A stretch of DNA of 26,675 nucleotides from Candidatus Poribacteria bacterium (GCA_014730235.1 WJIO01000428.1:1-26675), one strand, 5' to 3'. Positions 1-7,607 are shown, numbered from the stretch's first letter. Numbers and translations: made by a program. Notes: generated from the letters alone by a model not told the origin.

Positions 1-363
1 AGCGAATATTCATCGGGTTTTGATGTTCTCGTCACCTTTAACGGTAAGACCTTTGACGCTCCATTTATCGCGGACAGGATGATATATCATAGAAAACGGT
101 TCAGATGGAAGCAAACTCATGTTGATATATTGCACCATTCAAGAAGACAGTGGAAGGAAGAATTACCTGATTGTAAACTCCAAACTCTGGAAAGCTACAT
201 CTGTGGAAGAAAAAGGGAAGGCGATGTTCCGGGCTCATTGGTTCCGGAAGTATATAAGGAATTTGTTAAAAGAGGAGATACAAGATTACTTGCTGAAGTG
301 TTTCACCATAACGCTCTTGATTTGATAACTCTCACAGAACTTACGGTCATACTTCTATCATGA
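1..363 (+). CDS. YprB-like RNase H-fold nuclease domain protein, 5' truncated
   Basis: The reading frame is open from base 1, so the gene starts outside the window; only the last 120 residues are present. They contain FNGKTFDAPFIADR, then HVDILHHSRR, then PDCKLQTLE and finally HNALDLITL. This series matches the C-terminal half of the RNase H-like (YprB/RNase_H_2) domain, related to DnaQ-type 3'-5' exonucleases. The Asp in the HVD motif and the Asp in HNALD are likely metal ligands by family analogy. A role in DNA or RNA processing is inferred; the substrate is unknown. The stop lies 7 bp from the stop of the convergent gene downstream. There is no sign of damage in the part that is visible. 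Confidence 0.75.
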   Translation, partial: SEYSSGFDVLVTFNGKTFDAPFIADRMIYHRKRFRWKQTHVDILHHSRRQWKEELPDCKLQTLESYICGRKREGDVPGSLVPEVYKEFVKRGDTRLLAEVFHHNALDLITLTELTVILLS

Positions 364-370
364 TTATTTT

Positions 371-871
371 TCAGGGGTTATTTCCCTCTATTGACAGGTT
401 TAAAGAATCCATAAGATCCTCGATAGCTTTATTTTTTTCAGATTGATTAGCATCACTTTGCATAATATCGTGATATTTTTCTATTGATTCAACCAATAAC
501 TTTTGATCTATTTTATCTTCCTTTAAAGCAGACCTTACCCTTTCAAATGTATTCTCTACCTCCTGACTATCGGATTCCTCCGGTAACTGACTTAATACAT
601 GAACCTGGGTATTATTAACTATACGTTTTACTAATGCAGAACTAATACTGTCCCGGCGTGAATAACCAAAAATCCCCAGAATCATTATTACAGCAAGGAA
701 TATAGCAATTGGTGCCAGACATCCCCATACACATCCCCGGCGACTACTGGTAACAACTTCTCCAGACTCTTCCTCCACTTCTTCTTCATTTTCCTCTGGG
801 TATATCTCTTGCTCAACGGGATTATCTACACCTCTATCTTTACCTGTTGTTTCCTGCTGTCCTTCCTGCAC
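371..871 (-). CDS. Small single-pass membrane protein of unknown function
   Basis: The 166-residue product is not one I recognise. It begins with about 45 strongly acidic residues rich in Glu, followed by a basic and cysteine-containing turn (SSRRGCVWGC). A single hydrophobic segment of about 20 residues (about 50-70) is next, and then a charged, helix-prone C-terminal region of about 95 residues. The likely topology is one transmembrane helix with an extended soluble tail. The start is GTG, chosen because GGAGA sits about 7 bases upstream and because no ATG gives a better protein. It converges with the truncated nuclease gene. A candidate promoter lies just upstream at 921-950. Confidence 0.6.
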   Translation of the reverse strand: MQEGQQETTGKDRGVDNPVEQEIYPEENEEEVEEESGEVVTSSRRGCVWGCLAPIAIFLAVIMILGIFGYSRRDSISSALVKRIVNNTQVHVLSQLPEESDSQEVENTFERVRSALKEDKIDQKLLVESIEKYHDIMQSDANQSEKNKAIEDLMDSLNLSIEGNNP

Positions 872-920
872 CGATTCTCTCCAGATTATGATTTGATATA
901 AAATAGATAATGACTACATA

Positions 921-950
921 AATATAATATTTAGCACATAAATAAGTCAA
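921..950 (-). promoter_or_regulatory. Candidate sigma70-type promoter for the small membrane protein
   Basis: On the minus strand TTGACT (945-950) and TATATT (921-926) are 18 bases apart, about 50 bases before the GTG start at 871. The surroundings are very AT-rich, so a chance match is possible. Confidence 0.35.
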
Positions 951-962
951 GTAAAAACGCTT

Positions 963-1802
963 TTAAGCAATATCAATGATATGAAGCTTTTGTCTGGCAT
1001 ATTGACTCAGGGATTTTGGGGGATCTGTAAGATAACCTACAGGTGAACATACAGCCTGTACGCCTTTTATATTTACATTAAAATTAGCGTGGGTATGTCC
1101 AAATAAGGCATGAGTGATAAGCGGCTCTTTTAAACATATTTCTCCTAAACCTACGCTACCCATAAAAGCACTAAAAAAATCCCAGGGAAGTTTATCCTTG
1201 TATTTTACACACTCTTTGAATGGAACATGGTGAGTAACAGCAATTATCCGGGAAACACCGTTTTTTATGGAATTTATCTGGTTCTGCAATTCATTTTCAA
1301 AATATCTGGCCATTTCTATATCGGATTTCCCCCATTTGGCATAATTTACGTCATTCCATACAGAACCCTGAAAAAACTTCTTCATATAGTATTTTATAGG
1401 TATGTTATGTTTGTCATTCCTGTAAGAATAGTCATACCAGCCAATAGTTCCGCAAAAACCGATTTTGTCAATAATTACAGGTGAATCACCCAGATGGTGA
1501 AAATCATGCTCAGAAGCAATAGCTGTTATAAGTTTATATTTATCATTGCTATCAATTTTCCCTGTAGTTTGTGACGTCCATATATCATGATTACCCGCAA
1601 CCAATAGCTTTTTGCAATCTGAATCAATATGATGAAAAGCACCTAGTGTTCTGGAAAAAACCATAACATTGGCAGATATATCGCCACAAATTATAAAGAC
1701 ATCTAATTCAGCTTCCTTCACAGCTTCTGCAATATGCTTGATTATTTGACTATTTCCAGGAGAAATATCTGTATGAATATCTGAAGTTACACCAATTCGC
1801 AT
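963..1802 (-). CDS. Calcineurin-like metallophosphoesterase
   Basis: This 279-residue protein carries the full metallophosphoesterase signature. SDIH (Asp8, His10) is at the N-terminus, CGDIS (Asp41) is next, then AGNHDIW (Asn71, His72), VTHHVPF in the middle and FGHTHAN near the C-terminus. These residues bind the di-metal centre in the family, which hydrolyses phosphomono- or diesters. The substrate cannot be told from sequence. There is no signal peptide, so it is probably cytoplasmic. I chose the ATG at 1802. A TTG three codons upstream (1811) is in frame, but it would leave the purine-rich AAGAAAG directly against the start codon, and family members begin at MRIG-like sequences. A repeat cluster lies immediately upstream. 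Confidence 0.85.
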   Translation of the reverse strand: MRIGVTSDIHTDISPGNSQIIKHIAEAVKEAELDVFIICGDISANVMVFSRTLGAFHHIDSDCKKLLVAGNHDIWTSQTTGKIDSNDKYKLITAIASEHDFHHLGDSPVIIDKIGFCGTIGWYDYSYRNDKHNIPIKYYMKKFFQGSVWNDVNYAKWGKSDIEMARYFENELQNQINSIKNGVSRIIAVTHHVPFKECVKYKDKLPWDFFSAFMGSVGLGEICLKEPLITHALFGHTHANFNVNIKGVQAVCSPVGYLTDPPKSLSQYARQKLHIIDIA

Positions 1803-1851
1803 TGTATTCAACTTTCTTATTTATTATGATTAGTAATGACAAACGATTTTG

Positions 1852-1887
1852 TGTAGGTCGGGTTTTGCAGACTCAACCCGACCTACA
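1852..1887. repeat. 13 bp inverted repeat (stem-loop) with GGTCGGGTT core
   Basis: TGTAGGTCGGGTT at 1852-1864 is perfectly complemented by AACCCGACCTACA at 1875-1887, with a 10-base loop. It is GC-rich in an AT-rich gap and is not followed by a T-run on either strand, so it looks like a dispersed REP-type palindrome rather than a terminator. I saw no second copy in the window. Confidence 0.7.
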
Positions 1888-1900
1888 TAATAAATCCCAT

Positions 1901-2069
1901 AATCGTTAAAAAATGGATATAATTTAGTTGTAATTCCTGCGAAAGCAGGAATCCAGTCTCTCGGGATTGTGTTTTTTATGGATTCCTGCTTTCGCAGGAA
2001 TGACAAATTTTGTAATTTACCATCATTATAAAGGTATTTTCTAAACACATTTTTCATTTTTTAACGATT
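1901..2069. mobile_element. MITE-like 169 bp unit with 15 bp perfect terminal inverted repeats
   Basis: AATCGTTAAAAAATG (1901-1915) is exactly inverted at 2055-2069. Inside are two copies, in opposite orientation, of the hairpin core TTCCTGCGAAAGCAGGAA (1934-1951 and 1983-2000). The 9 bp AATCCCATA occurs on both sides (1893-1901 and 2072-2080), which resembles a target-site duplication, although it overlaps the left terminus by one base and is 2 bases off the right terminus. No transposase is encoded. An open frame across it (1830-2057) is repeat sequence and is not called as a gene. Confidence 0.6.
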
Positions 2070-2131
2070 ACAATCCCATATATTTAAATCAATAATGAGT
2101 CGTATAAAACAATCATTTGATGAATATACCA

Positions 2132-3031
2132 CTAAATGGATTCTAATTTGATTCTTTCTCCATCCTGCTTAGCTGATTTCATTGCAGACTCAATAAAAGC
2201 CACAATTTCCAGGGTTTCGTTAATATCCAGGGGTGATTCACCTGTCTGGAACATTTCCACTATGCGTTTAAGAAGTTCCCTGTAAATAAAACCTGCATTT
2301 ATAGTAGAAGCAATAACTTTCTTTTCACAGAAAGCAGTAAAGCCATAACTGTGCGCTCCTGCTCGCGTTGCCCTGAGTGCACCGATCCTGCCATCTTGCC
2401 ATGCTCCTGTTACAACATCCACATCGGAGGTGCTGACAGCCCATACTGATGTGCAGCCTGTTCCCATAAGGGCATAGAGGGTTTCCAGACCATGTATACC
2501 GTAGTTAAATAAACCTGGGTTTCTTGGATGTTGAGATCCCGGACTGTAGACATCTGCTCCTACTACCTTTCCATATTCATCAGCTTTTTCAATAATATCC
2601 TGAACTTCCAGGCCGTATCTTAACGAAGATGAAGAGAAAACAGGAACGTTATTCTTTTCCGCAAGTTTTGCAATTGCTTTAGCGTGTTCCATAGAACAGG
2701 TAAATGGTTTGTCAATAAACATGGGAATTCCGGCTTCTAAAAAGGGTTTTGCCCTGTCATAATGGACACTACCATCTACAGATTCAATTAAAACGCCATC
2801 TATTTTACCTATCATTTCATCAGGATCATCAACCAGCTTTATACCATACGATTTAAGTTGTTCAGTAAACCCTGGTACTCGCTCAGGTGACATAAGCGAT
2901 GTGCCAGGACATCCTATAACGATTTCCGCACCTTCAACCCACTGCTCCCCGGCTGCATCAACATGGTTAAGACGTTGTGTAAACGCTACTACATGGGATG
3001 TATCAAAATCAACTATACCTAGCTTAATCAT
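2132..3031 (-). CDS. Gfo/Idh/MocA-family NAD(P)-dependent oxidoreductase
   Basis: The 299-residue protein has the two-domain plan of the family. The N-terminal Rossmann-like domain begins MIKLGIVDFDTSHVV, and the GxGxxG loop is replaced by a DFDTSH version known from uncharacterised members. The conserved EKP-type motif appears as IDKPF (Asp107, Lys108, Pro109), where the Lys is the usual catalytic and cofactor-binding residue. A candidate catalytic His is in GIHGLE (His180). The family oxidises or reduces sugars and sugar-like alcohols; the substrate here is unknown. The ATG at 3031 has AAAGG about 9 bases upstream. The gene diverges from the DUF6785-like transporter and glycoside hydrolase, so a joint role in carbohydrate use is plausible but inferred. 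Confidence 0.85.
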   Translation of the reverse strand: MIKLGIVDFDTSHVVAFTQRLNHVDAAGEQWVEGAEIVIGCPGTSLMSPERVPGFTEQLKSYGIKLVDDPDEMIGKIDGVLIESVDGSVHYDRAKPFLEAGIPMFIDKPFTCSMEHAKAIAKLAEKNNVPVFSSSSLRYGLEVQDIIEKADEYGKVVGADVYSPGSQHPRNPGLFNYGIHGLETLYALMGTGCTSVWAVSTSDVDVVTGAWQDGRIGALRATRAGAHSYGFTAFCEKKVIASTINAGFIYRELLKRIVEMFQTGESPLDINETLEIVAFIESAMKSAKQDGERIKLESI

Positions 3032-3078
3032 AAATCTAACCTTTCGTTAATTTCAGGCATATCTTGATGATAACTATA

Positions 3079-3107
3079 ATAATATGCTAATTCTAGCATA
3101 ATGTCAT
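3079..3107 (-). promoter_or_regulatory. Promoter of the Gfo/Idh/MocA gene with inverted repeat in the spacer
   Basis: On the minus strand ATGACA (3102-3107) and TATTAT (3079-3084) are 17 bases apart, about 50 bases before the start codon. The spacer contains a 7-4-7 inverted repeat, TATGCTA-ATTC-TAGCATA (3083-3100), which overlaps the -10 edge. A repressor site in this position would block the promoter; no regulator is identified. Confidence 0.45.
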
Positions 3108-3137
3108 TAAGTAATCCATGAAATTCTTATCTGAAAC

Positions 3138-3197
3138 ACCAAGCATAAATTTTACATCCCTGTGTTATTGCGAAGGACGGAGTAACAAATAAAGTTT
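3138..3197 (+). repeat. 60 bp dispersed repeat B, copy 1
   Basis: This stretch matches the reverse complement of 24387-24446 at 54 of 60 positions by my hand alignment. It starts ACCAAGCATAAA and ends GTAACAAATAAAGTTT. The centre (TTATTGCGAAGGACGG) resembles the widespread bacterial ATTGCGA-type intergenic repeat. A fragment of its outer end recurs in inverted orientation at 3455-3472, so the region 3138-3472 is bracketed by inverted ends. Confidence 0.75.
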
Positions 3198-3214
3198 TTA
3201 GTCTGTATCAGAAG

Positions 3215-3243
3215 TTTTGGTTCATCCAGTTTGAGTGTGGAGG
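3215..3243 (+). repeat. Degenerate MITE end
   Basis: TTTTGGTTCATCCAGTTTGA followed by GTGTGG aligns with the end of the MITE-like family (TTTGGCTCTTCCGGTTTGAGTATGG pattern). It is not paired with an inner hairpin and is probably the remnant of an older insertion. Confidence 0.45.
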
Positions 3244-3276
3244 TGTAAAAAACATTGTCCAATTAAGAAAAAAATA

Positions 3277-3440
3277 TGGCTCTTCCGGGTTCAGTGTGAT
3301 AATAATTTGAAATTCTCTCAGCTTGTCATTCCTGCTTCAAGCTTTTTGAAAAAGCTTGAGCAAAAAGGAATAAGAGTTTCGCAGGAATGACAAGCTGAGA
3401 ATATTTTCAAATTACTACCATACTCAAACCAGAAGAGCCA
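3277..3440. mobile_element. MITE-like family copy A, long inverted arms, nested hairpin
   Basis: The two arms, 3277-3335 and 3382-3440, are inverted copies of each other at about 87% identity over about 60 bp. They start TGGCTCTTC and end at GTCATTCCTGC. Copies at 16750 and 24264 share the ends and the centre. Here the GAAA loop is replaced by 46 bases that contain an 11 bp perfect stem with a single-base loop (TCAAGCTTTTT, then G, then its complement, 3337-3359). No protein is encoded. Confidence 0.7.
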
Positions 3441-3454
3441 AAGTTTTCACGGAT

Positions 3455-3472
3455 ATAAATTTTATGTTTGGT
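3455..3472 (-). repeat. Terminal fragment of repeat B
   Basis: ATAAATTTTATGTTTGGT matches ATAAATTTTATGCTTGGT in the second repeat B copy (24429-24446) at 17 of 18 positions. It is inverted relative to copy 1 at 3138, so it closes the nested repeat block. Confidence 0.55.
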
Positions 3473-3482
3473 CTGAAACAGC

Positions 3483-3511
3483 TTTACTTTATTAAAAATG
3501 AAGGTTATAAT
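3483..3511 (+). promoter_or_regulatory. Promoter for the DUF6785-like gene and downstream hydrolase
   Basis: TTTACT (3483-3488) and a consensus TATAAT (3506-3511) are separated by 17 bases, with the start codon about 60 bases downstream. The promoter begins just past the end of the repeat block. Confidence 0.55.
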
Positions 3512-3570
3512 AGGGGTAATAATGCTGAATATTTCAATGAATACATATCAAGAATTCCAGAGGAGGTGTT

Positions 3571-5481
3571 ATGAAAAGTAGGGAAAAAAGGTTGGGTGGG
3601 GTAACTATCAGGGCTGTTCTTATCGGTTTGCTCTTTGTGCCTATAAATGTTTACCTTGTTGTGCAATGGGAAACCGTGTGGGGTACGCAGTATCCTACAA
3701 CCATGTCTATATTTTTCAATGCTATATTTTGCCTTTTCCTGGTAACGGTATTGAATCTTATCGCAAGGAAATATATACCCAAAAGCGCACTTACCCAGGC
3801 AGAATTACTCACGACCTATGTTGTTTTGATAACTGCGGTAACTGTAAGTGGTCACGATTTTACCCAGGGCTTATTTTGCTCTGTTGGAACGGTAAAATGG
3901 TTTGCCACCACAGAAAATGAGTGGATGTCAATCTTTGGTAAACACCTTCCTGAATGGCTTACTGTTACTGATGAAAAGGTATTGCAGGATTTCTTTGAGG
4001 GTGAATCAACCTTTTATGATAAAAAACACATTATGGGTTGGTTAGAACCTATGCTCTGGTGGACGTTCTTCCTTACAACACTCGCCGTAACAACCATATT
4101 CATTAATGTTCTGATAAGAAAACAGTGGATTGAACGGGAAAAACTGACTTATCCCCTGGTTCAGCTTCCATATGAAATGACAAGGGAAAATTCTGCAACT
4201 TCGTTTTTTAAAAACCGTCTCCTCTGGATTGGATTTGGTATAGCTGCGGGTATTGATATCCTTAACGGATTAAATTACCTATACCGGGTTTTTCCAGCAA
4301 TACCTTTACGTTATAATCTGGGAACCCAGTTTGTAGAAAAGCCCTGGAATGCAATGGGCAGCTTCTGGGTTCAGGTCAATCCATATGCTATTGGACTTGC
4401 CTTCGCTATCCCACTGGATTTGCAGTTTTCCTGCTGGTTCTTATTCTTGTTCTGGAAGTTCCAAAGGATTATGGGAAGCGCAATAGGTTTAAATCTTCCT
4501 GGATATCCTTTTGAAGACCAGCAGATACTGGGGGCATATCTCGGTATAGCCGCAGTGGCTATATGGATGGGGCGAAAACCATTATGGCAAATTTTAAAAC
4601 GCATTATAGGCCTGGCTTCAGAAGTTGATGATTCTGATGAACCCATGAAATACAGAACAGCCTTTGTAGGTACTATACTGGGCATAGTATTATTAGTTGC
4701 TTTCTCTTACAGAGCGGGGATGTCTATTGTTTTCGCTATTGCATTTTTCCTTATTTATTTCACCATAATATTCTCCTTTACCCGCATGAGGGCAGAACTT
4801 GGCCCCCCACTTCAGGGTATACATTATTCCGGACCATTACAGCTTATGGTAGCGTTACTTGGGAGTCGAGGTATATCATCCCAGACATTTACAGCCGCTG
4901 CCCCTTACTGGCCCTTGACAAAAGAGATAAGAAATACTCCTACACCATTTCAGTTGGAAAGCTTTAAACTTGCTGAAAGATCCGGCATTAATACAAAAAA
5001 GCTCTGGAAAGTTATTGCTGTAATCACCTGTCTGAGTGTTTTTTTGACATTCTGGGCTTTTCTTCAGCTTAATTACAAATGGGGCGGGGTTGGAGCATGG
5101 CGAGGTGTTTCAGCATATACCACAATGGAAAGATGGATAACCAATCCGGTTGAAACCAACTACAACTTTTTAATTGCTACCGGTGTCGGGTTTATTTTTG
5201 TTGTTATTAATACTTTCCTCCGACTCAGATTCCTGTGGTGGACACTTCATCCCTTAGGTTACCCCCTGGCCGGATATTACCATTTTGAAAAGCTCTGGTT
5301 TCCTTTTTTCATTAGCTGGGCAACAAAGATGATAATATTGAAATATGGAGGGATTAAACTATACAGGAAGGCCTTTCCGTTTTTCCTTGGACTTGTGTTA
5401 GGAGAGTTTGTTATTGGAAGTCTTTGGGGCATAATAGGACTTCTTACCAGCAGACCAACTTATGCCTTTAAGAGTTGGTAA
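3571..5481 (+). CDS. DUF6785-type polytopic membrane protein, OPT-transporter-like
   Basis: This 636-residue protein has roughly a dozen or more hydrophobic segments spread along its length. It lacks a cleavable signal peptide. I recognise it as the large DUF6785/DUF6784-type membrane protein common in Poribacteria and Planctomycetes. REKLTYPLVQLPYEM (about 190-204) and FTRMRAELGPP (about 405-415) are its most conserved-looking stretches and recall the oligopeptide transporter (OPT) superfamily; transport is inferred from that, and the substrate is unknown. The start is certain: AGGAGGT lies 3 bases before the ATG. The glycoside hydrolase gene follows after 19 bases, so the pair is probably one transcript and may import and process a glycan fragment. 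Confidence 0.75.
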   Translation: MKSREKRLGGVTIRAVLIGLLFVPINVYLVVQWETVWGTQYPTTMSIFFNAIFCLFLVTVLNLIARKYIPKSALTQAELLTTYVVLITAVTVSGHDFTQGLFCSVGTVKWFATTENEWMSIFGKHLPEWLTVTDEKVLQDFFEGESTFYDKKHIMGWLEPMLWWTFFLTTLAVTTIFINVLIRKQWIEREKLTYPLVQLPYEMTRENSATSFFKNRLLWIGFGIAAGIDILNGLNYLYRVFPAIPLRYNLGTQFVEKPWNAMGSFWVQVNPYAIGLAFAIPLDLQFSCWFLFLFWKFQRIMGSAIGLNLPGYPFEDQQILGAYLGIAAVAIWMGRKPLWQILKRIIGLASEVDDSDEPMKYRTAFVGTILGIVLLVAFSYRAGMSIVFAIAFFLIYFTIIFSFTRMRAELGPPLQGIHYSGPLQLMVALLGSRGISSQTFTAAAPYWPLTKEIRNTPTPFQLESFKLAERSGINTKKLWKVIAVITCLSVFLTFWAFLQLNYKWGGVGAWRGVSAYTTMERWITNPVETNYNFLIATGVGFIFVVINTFLRLRFLWWTLHPLGYPLAGYYHFEKLWFPFFISWATKMIILKYGGIKLYRKAFPFFLGLVLGEFVIGSLWGIIGLLTSRPTYAFKSW

Positions 5482-5500
5482 AAAATCAGGAGAAATAAAT

Positions 5501-6919
5501 ATGACAGAAATAGAACGTTGGGGAATGTTTGAAATCACCTTGAATGGGCCGACTGATGGAAACCCATTTACAGATGTGGAATTATCAGCAACATTCAAAA
5601 AAGATGATTCTTTATTTGATGCAGATGGGTTTTATGATGGTGATGGTGTATATAAAATCCGCTTTATGCCAGATTCTGTAGGTGAATGGAGTTATAAAAC
5701 GAAGTGCAATATTCAGGAACTGGATGACATTAAGGGTAATTTCCAATGTATAAATCCTGCTGAGGATAACCACGGCCCTGTTTATCCCTATAAAACATTT
5801 TACCTGGCATATGCTGATAATACACCATATTTTCAGATAGGTACGACGTGTTATGCCTGGGTTCATCAGGGTGATGATATGGAAGAGCAGACTTTAAAAA
5901 CCCTGGAAAGCGCGCCATTTAACAAGATGCGTATGTGTATTTTTCCCAAAGATTACGCTTATAACAAAAATGAACCGGTTTACTATCCCTTTGAGGGAAA
6001 ACCTCTTAAAGACTGGGATTTTACTCGCTTCAATCCGGATTTCTGGCGACACTTTGAAAAGCGTGTTCTGGATTTACAAAAACTTGGTATAGAAGCAGAT
6101 ATAATTTTATTCCATACTTATGACCGCTGGGGTTTTGAGGAAATGGATGCAGAAAGCGATGATCGCTACATAAAATATGCAGTAGCCCGTCTTGCGGCTT
6201 ACCGGAATGTCTGGTGGTCTCTGGCTAATGAATTTGATATAATGCCAGCTAAAACCGATGAGGACTGGGATAGATTCTACAAGATAATACAGGATAAAGA
6301 CCCCTACCAGCATATGCGGGGTATACATAATTGCAGAAGGTGGTATGATCACACCAAACCCTGGGTTACCCACGCCAGCTTACAGACATCGGATATGGCC
6401 GGAGGAATTCGTTACCGACAGCAATACAAAAAACCTGTAATATATGACGAATGTAGATATGAAGGTGATATACCCCAGGGATGGGGAAATATAAATGCAT
6501 TAGAAATGACACAAAGGTTCTGGCAAGGTGCTTTATCCGGTTGCTACGTTGGTCATGGTGAGACATACAAGCACTCGGAAGATTTGCTCTGGTGGTCAAA
6601 AGGTGGTATTTTAAGAGGTCAAAGCCCGGAACGAATTGCTTTTTTCAGGGATTTTATGGCTTCCGCACCCCCGTTTGATGAATTGGAACCTATAGGGGAT
6701 GACAAAGGTCATTATGTTTTGGCAATACCCGGTAAATACTACCTTGTTCATTCTACCGATCCAGAAGGTATAACCATACAGCTTACCGGAAACAAGCCAT
6801 ACAGAATAGATGGTATTGATATATGGAACATGAAGTTAAAAAACATGGGAAAATCACAACCGGGACAGTTTAATATTTCAGACCCACGTCCTGATTATGT
6901 ATATCGCCTAACAAACTGA
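5501..6919 (+). CDS. Glycoside hydrolase-like protein (DUF5060 + DUF4038/DUF5605 type)
   Basis: The 472-residue protein starts with an Ig-like DUF5060 domain (about 1-80: ERWGMFEI, then a DGDGVYKIRFMPDSVGEW-type stretch). A TIM-barrel DUF4038-type domain follows (about 90-375), with a short beta-rich tail. WSLANEFD places the likely acid/base Glu at residue 244, and VIYDECRYEG places the likely nucleophile Glu at 317; this is the NE/E pattern of clan A retaining glycosidases. Some DUF4038 relatives are apiosidases (GH140), but the substrate here is unknown. There is no signal peptide, so the protein may be cytoplasmic. I chose the ATG at 5501 because AGGAGA precedes it by 7 bases. The earlier ATG at 5462 lies inside the upstream gene and adds a non-conserved leader. 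Confidence 0.8.
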   Translation: MTEIERWGMFEITLNGPTDGNPFTDVELSATFKKDDSLFDADGFYDGDGVYKIRFMPDSVGEWSYKTKCNIQELDDIKGNFQCINPAEDNHGPVYPYKTFYLAYADNTPYFQIGTTCYAWVHQGDDMEEQTLKTLESAPFNKMRMCIFPKDYAYNKNEPVYYPFEGKPLKDWDFTRFNPDFWRHFEKRVLDLQKLGIEADIILFHTYDRWGFEEMDAESDDRYIKYAVARLAAYRNVWWSLANEFDIMPAKTDEDWDRFYKIIQDKDPYQHMRGIHNCRRWYDHTKPWVTHASLQTSDMAGGIRYRQQYKKPVIYDECRYEGDIPQGWGNINALEMTQRFWQGALSGCYVGHGETYKHSEDLLWWSKGGILRGQSPERIAFFRDFMASAPPFDELEPIGDDKGHYVLAIPGKYYLVHSTDPEGITIQLTGNKPYRIDGIDIWNMKLKNMGKSQPGQFNISDPRPDYVYRLTN

Positions 6920-6932
6920 TAAAAGGGAATTT

Positions 6933-7607
6933 TTATGGTTCAAATTTATAACCAACACCCCTGATAGTTTTTATTAAGTCACCATACTTGCCCAGTTTCT
7001 TTCTCAGGTGGGCCACATGAACATCAATAGTTTTTGATATAACTATTCTGTCATCCCCCCATATAGAGTCAATAATCTGAGCACGGGTATAAACTTTACC
7101 AGGCCTTGATCCTAAGGTTTCAAGGATTTTAAATTCAGCATAGGTTAAATTAACAGCTTCACCGTCGGCCTTGACTTCAAAACTTTCAAGATCGGCTACA
7201 AGCCCATTAAATTTCAGTTGTTTGTTATCTGGTGTCTGATCAGACCGTCTTAATACCGCCTTAATGCGTGCTATAAGTTCCCTTACACCAAATGGTTTTA
7301 CAATATAATCATCAGCACCAAGCTCTAATCCCAGCACAATGTCAAGTTCGTTGCTTTTTGCCGTTAGTATAATAATAGGTATTGATTTTGACTGATTATC
7401 CGAGCGCATATATTTGCATATGTCCAGGCCATCTATGTCTGGCAGCATTAAGTCCAATATGACTAAATCCGGCTTTTCGCTTTCCAGTGAATTCATGAAA
7501 CTGGATCCATCGTAGAAAACCGCCACATTATAGCGTTCTTTTTTCAGATTATGGGCAACCAGGTCAGCAATATCTGGTTCGTCTTCAACGATATGGATTT
7601 TTTCCAT
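6933..7607 (-). CDS. OmpR/PhoB-family response regulator
   Basis: The 224-residue protein has a receiver domain (1-120) with the acidic pocket VEDEPD, the phosphoacceptor Asp52 in ILDLMLPD, Thr82 and Lys104 in VKPFG. A winged-helix DNA-binding domain completes it (about 128-224), ending in the typical HLRKKLG and IRGVGYKFEP. All key residues are present, so it should be phosphorylated by a histidine kinase and bind direct-repeat DNA. No histidine kinase gene is in the window, so its signal and targets are unknown. It converges on the glycoside hydrolase gene with a 13 bp gap. A TATAAT box on its strand (7690-7695) is a candidate -10, but I see no good -35. Confidence 0.9.
   Translation of the reverse strand: MEKIHIVEDEPDIADLVAHNLKKERYNVAVFYDGSSFMNSLESEKPDLVILDLMLPDIDGLDICKYMRSDNQSKSIPIIILTAKSNELDIVLGLELGADDYIVKPFGVRELIARIKAVLRRSDQTPDNKQLKFNGLVADLESFEVKADGEAVNLTYAEFKILETLGSRPGKVYTRAQIIDSIWGDDRIVISKTIDVHVAHLRKKLGKYGDLIKTIRGVGYKFEP

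Noticed and set aside
1934-2000. Repeated hairpin cores as a possible CRISPR array
   Set aside because: Only two copies in inverted orientation, with no regular spacers; the other copies are thousands of bases away and no cas gene is present.
1830-2057. Open reading frame of 75 codons on the minus strand
   Set aside because: It is made almost wholly of the MITE-like repeat and palindrome sequence, and has no domain-like content or ribosome-binding site.
5462-5500. Earlier in-frame ATG for the glycoside hydrolase
   Set aside because: It lies inside the end of the membrane protein gene, has no ribosome-binding site and adds a non-conserved leader.
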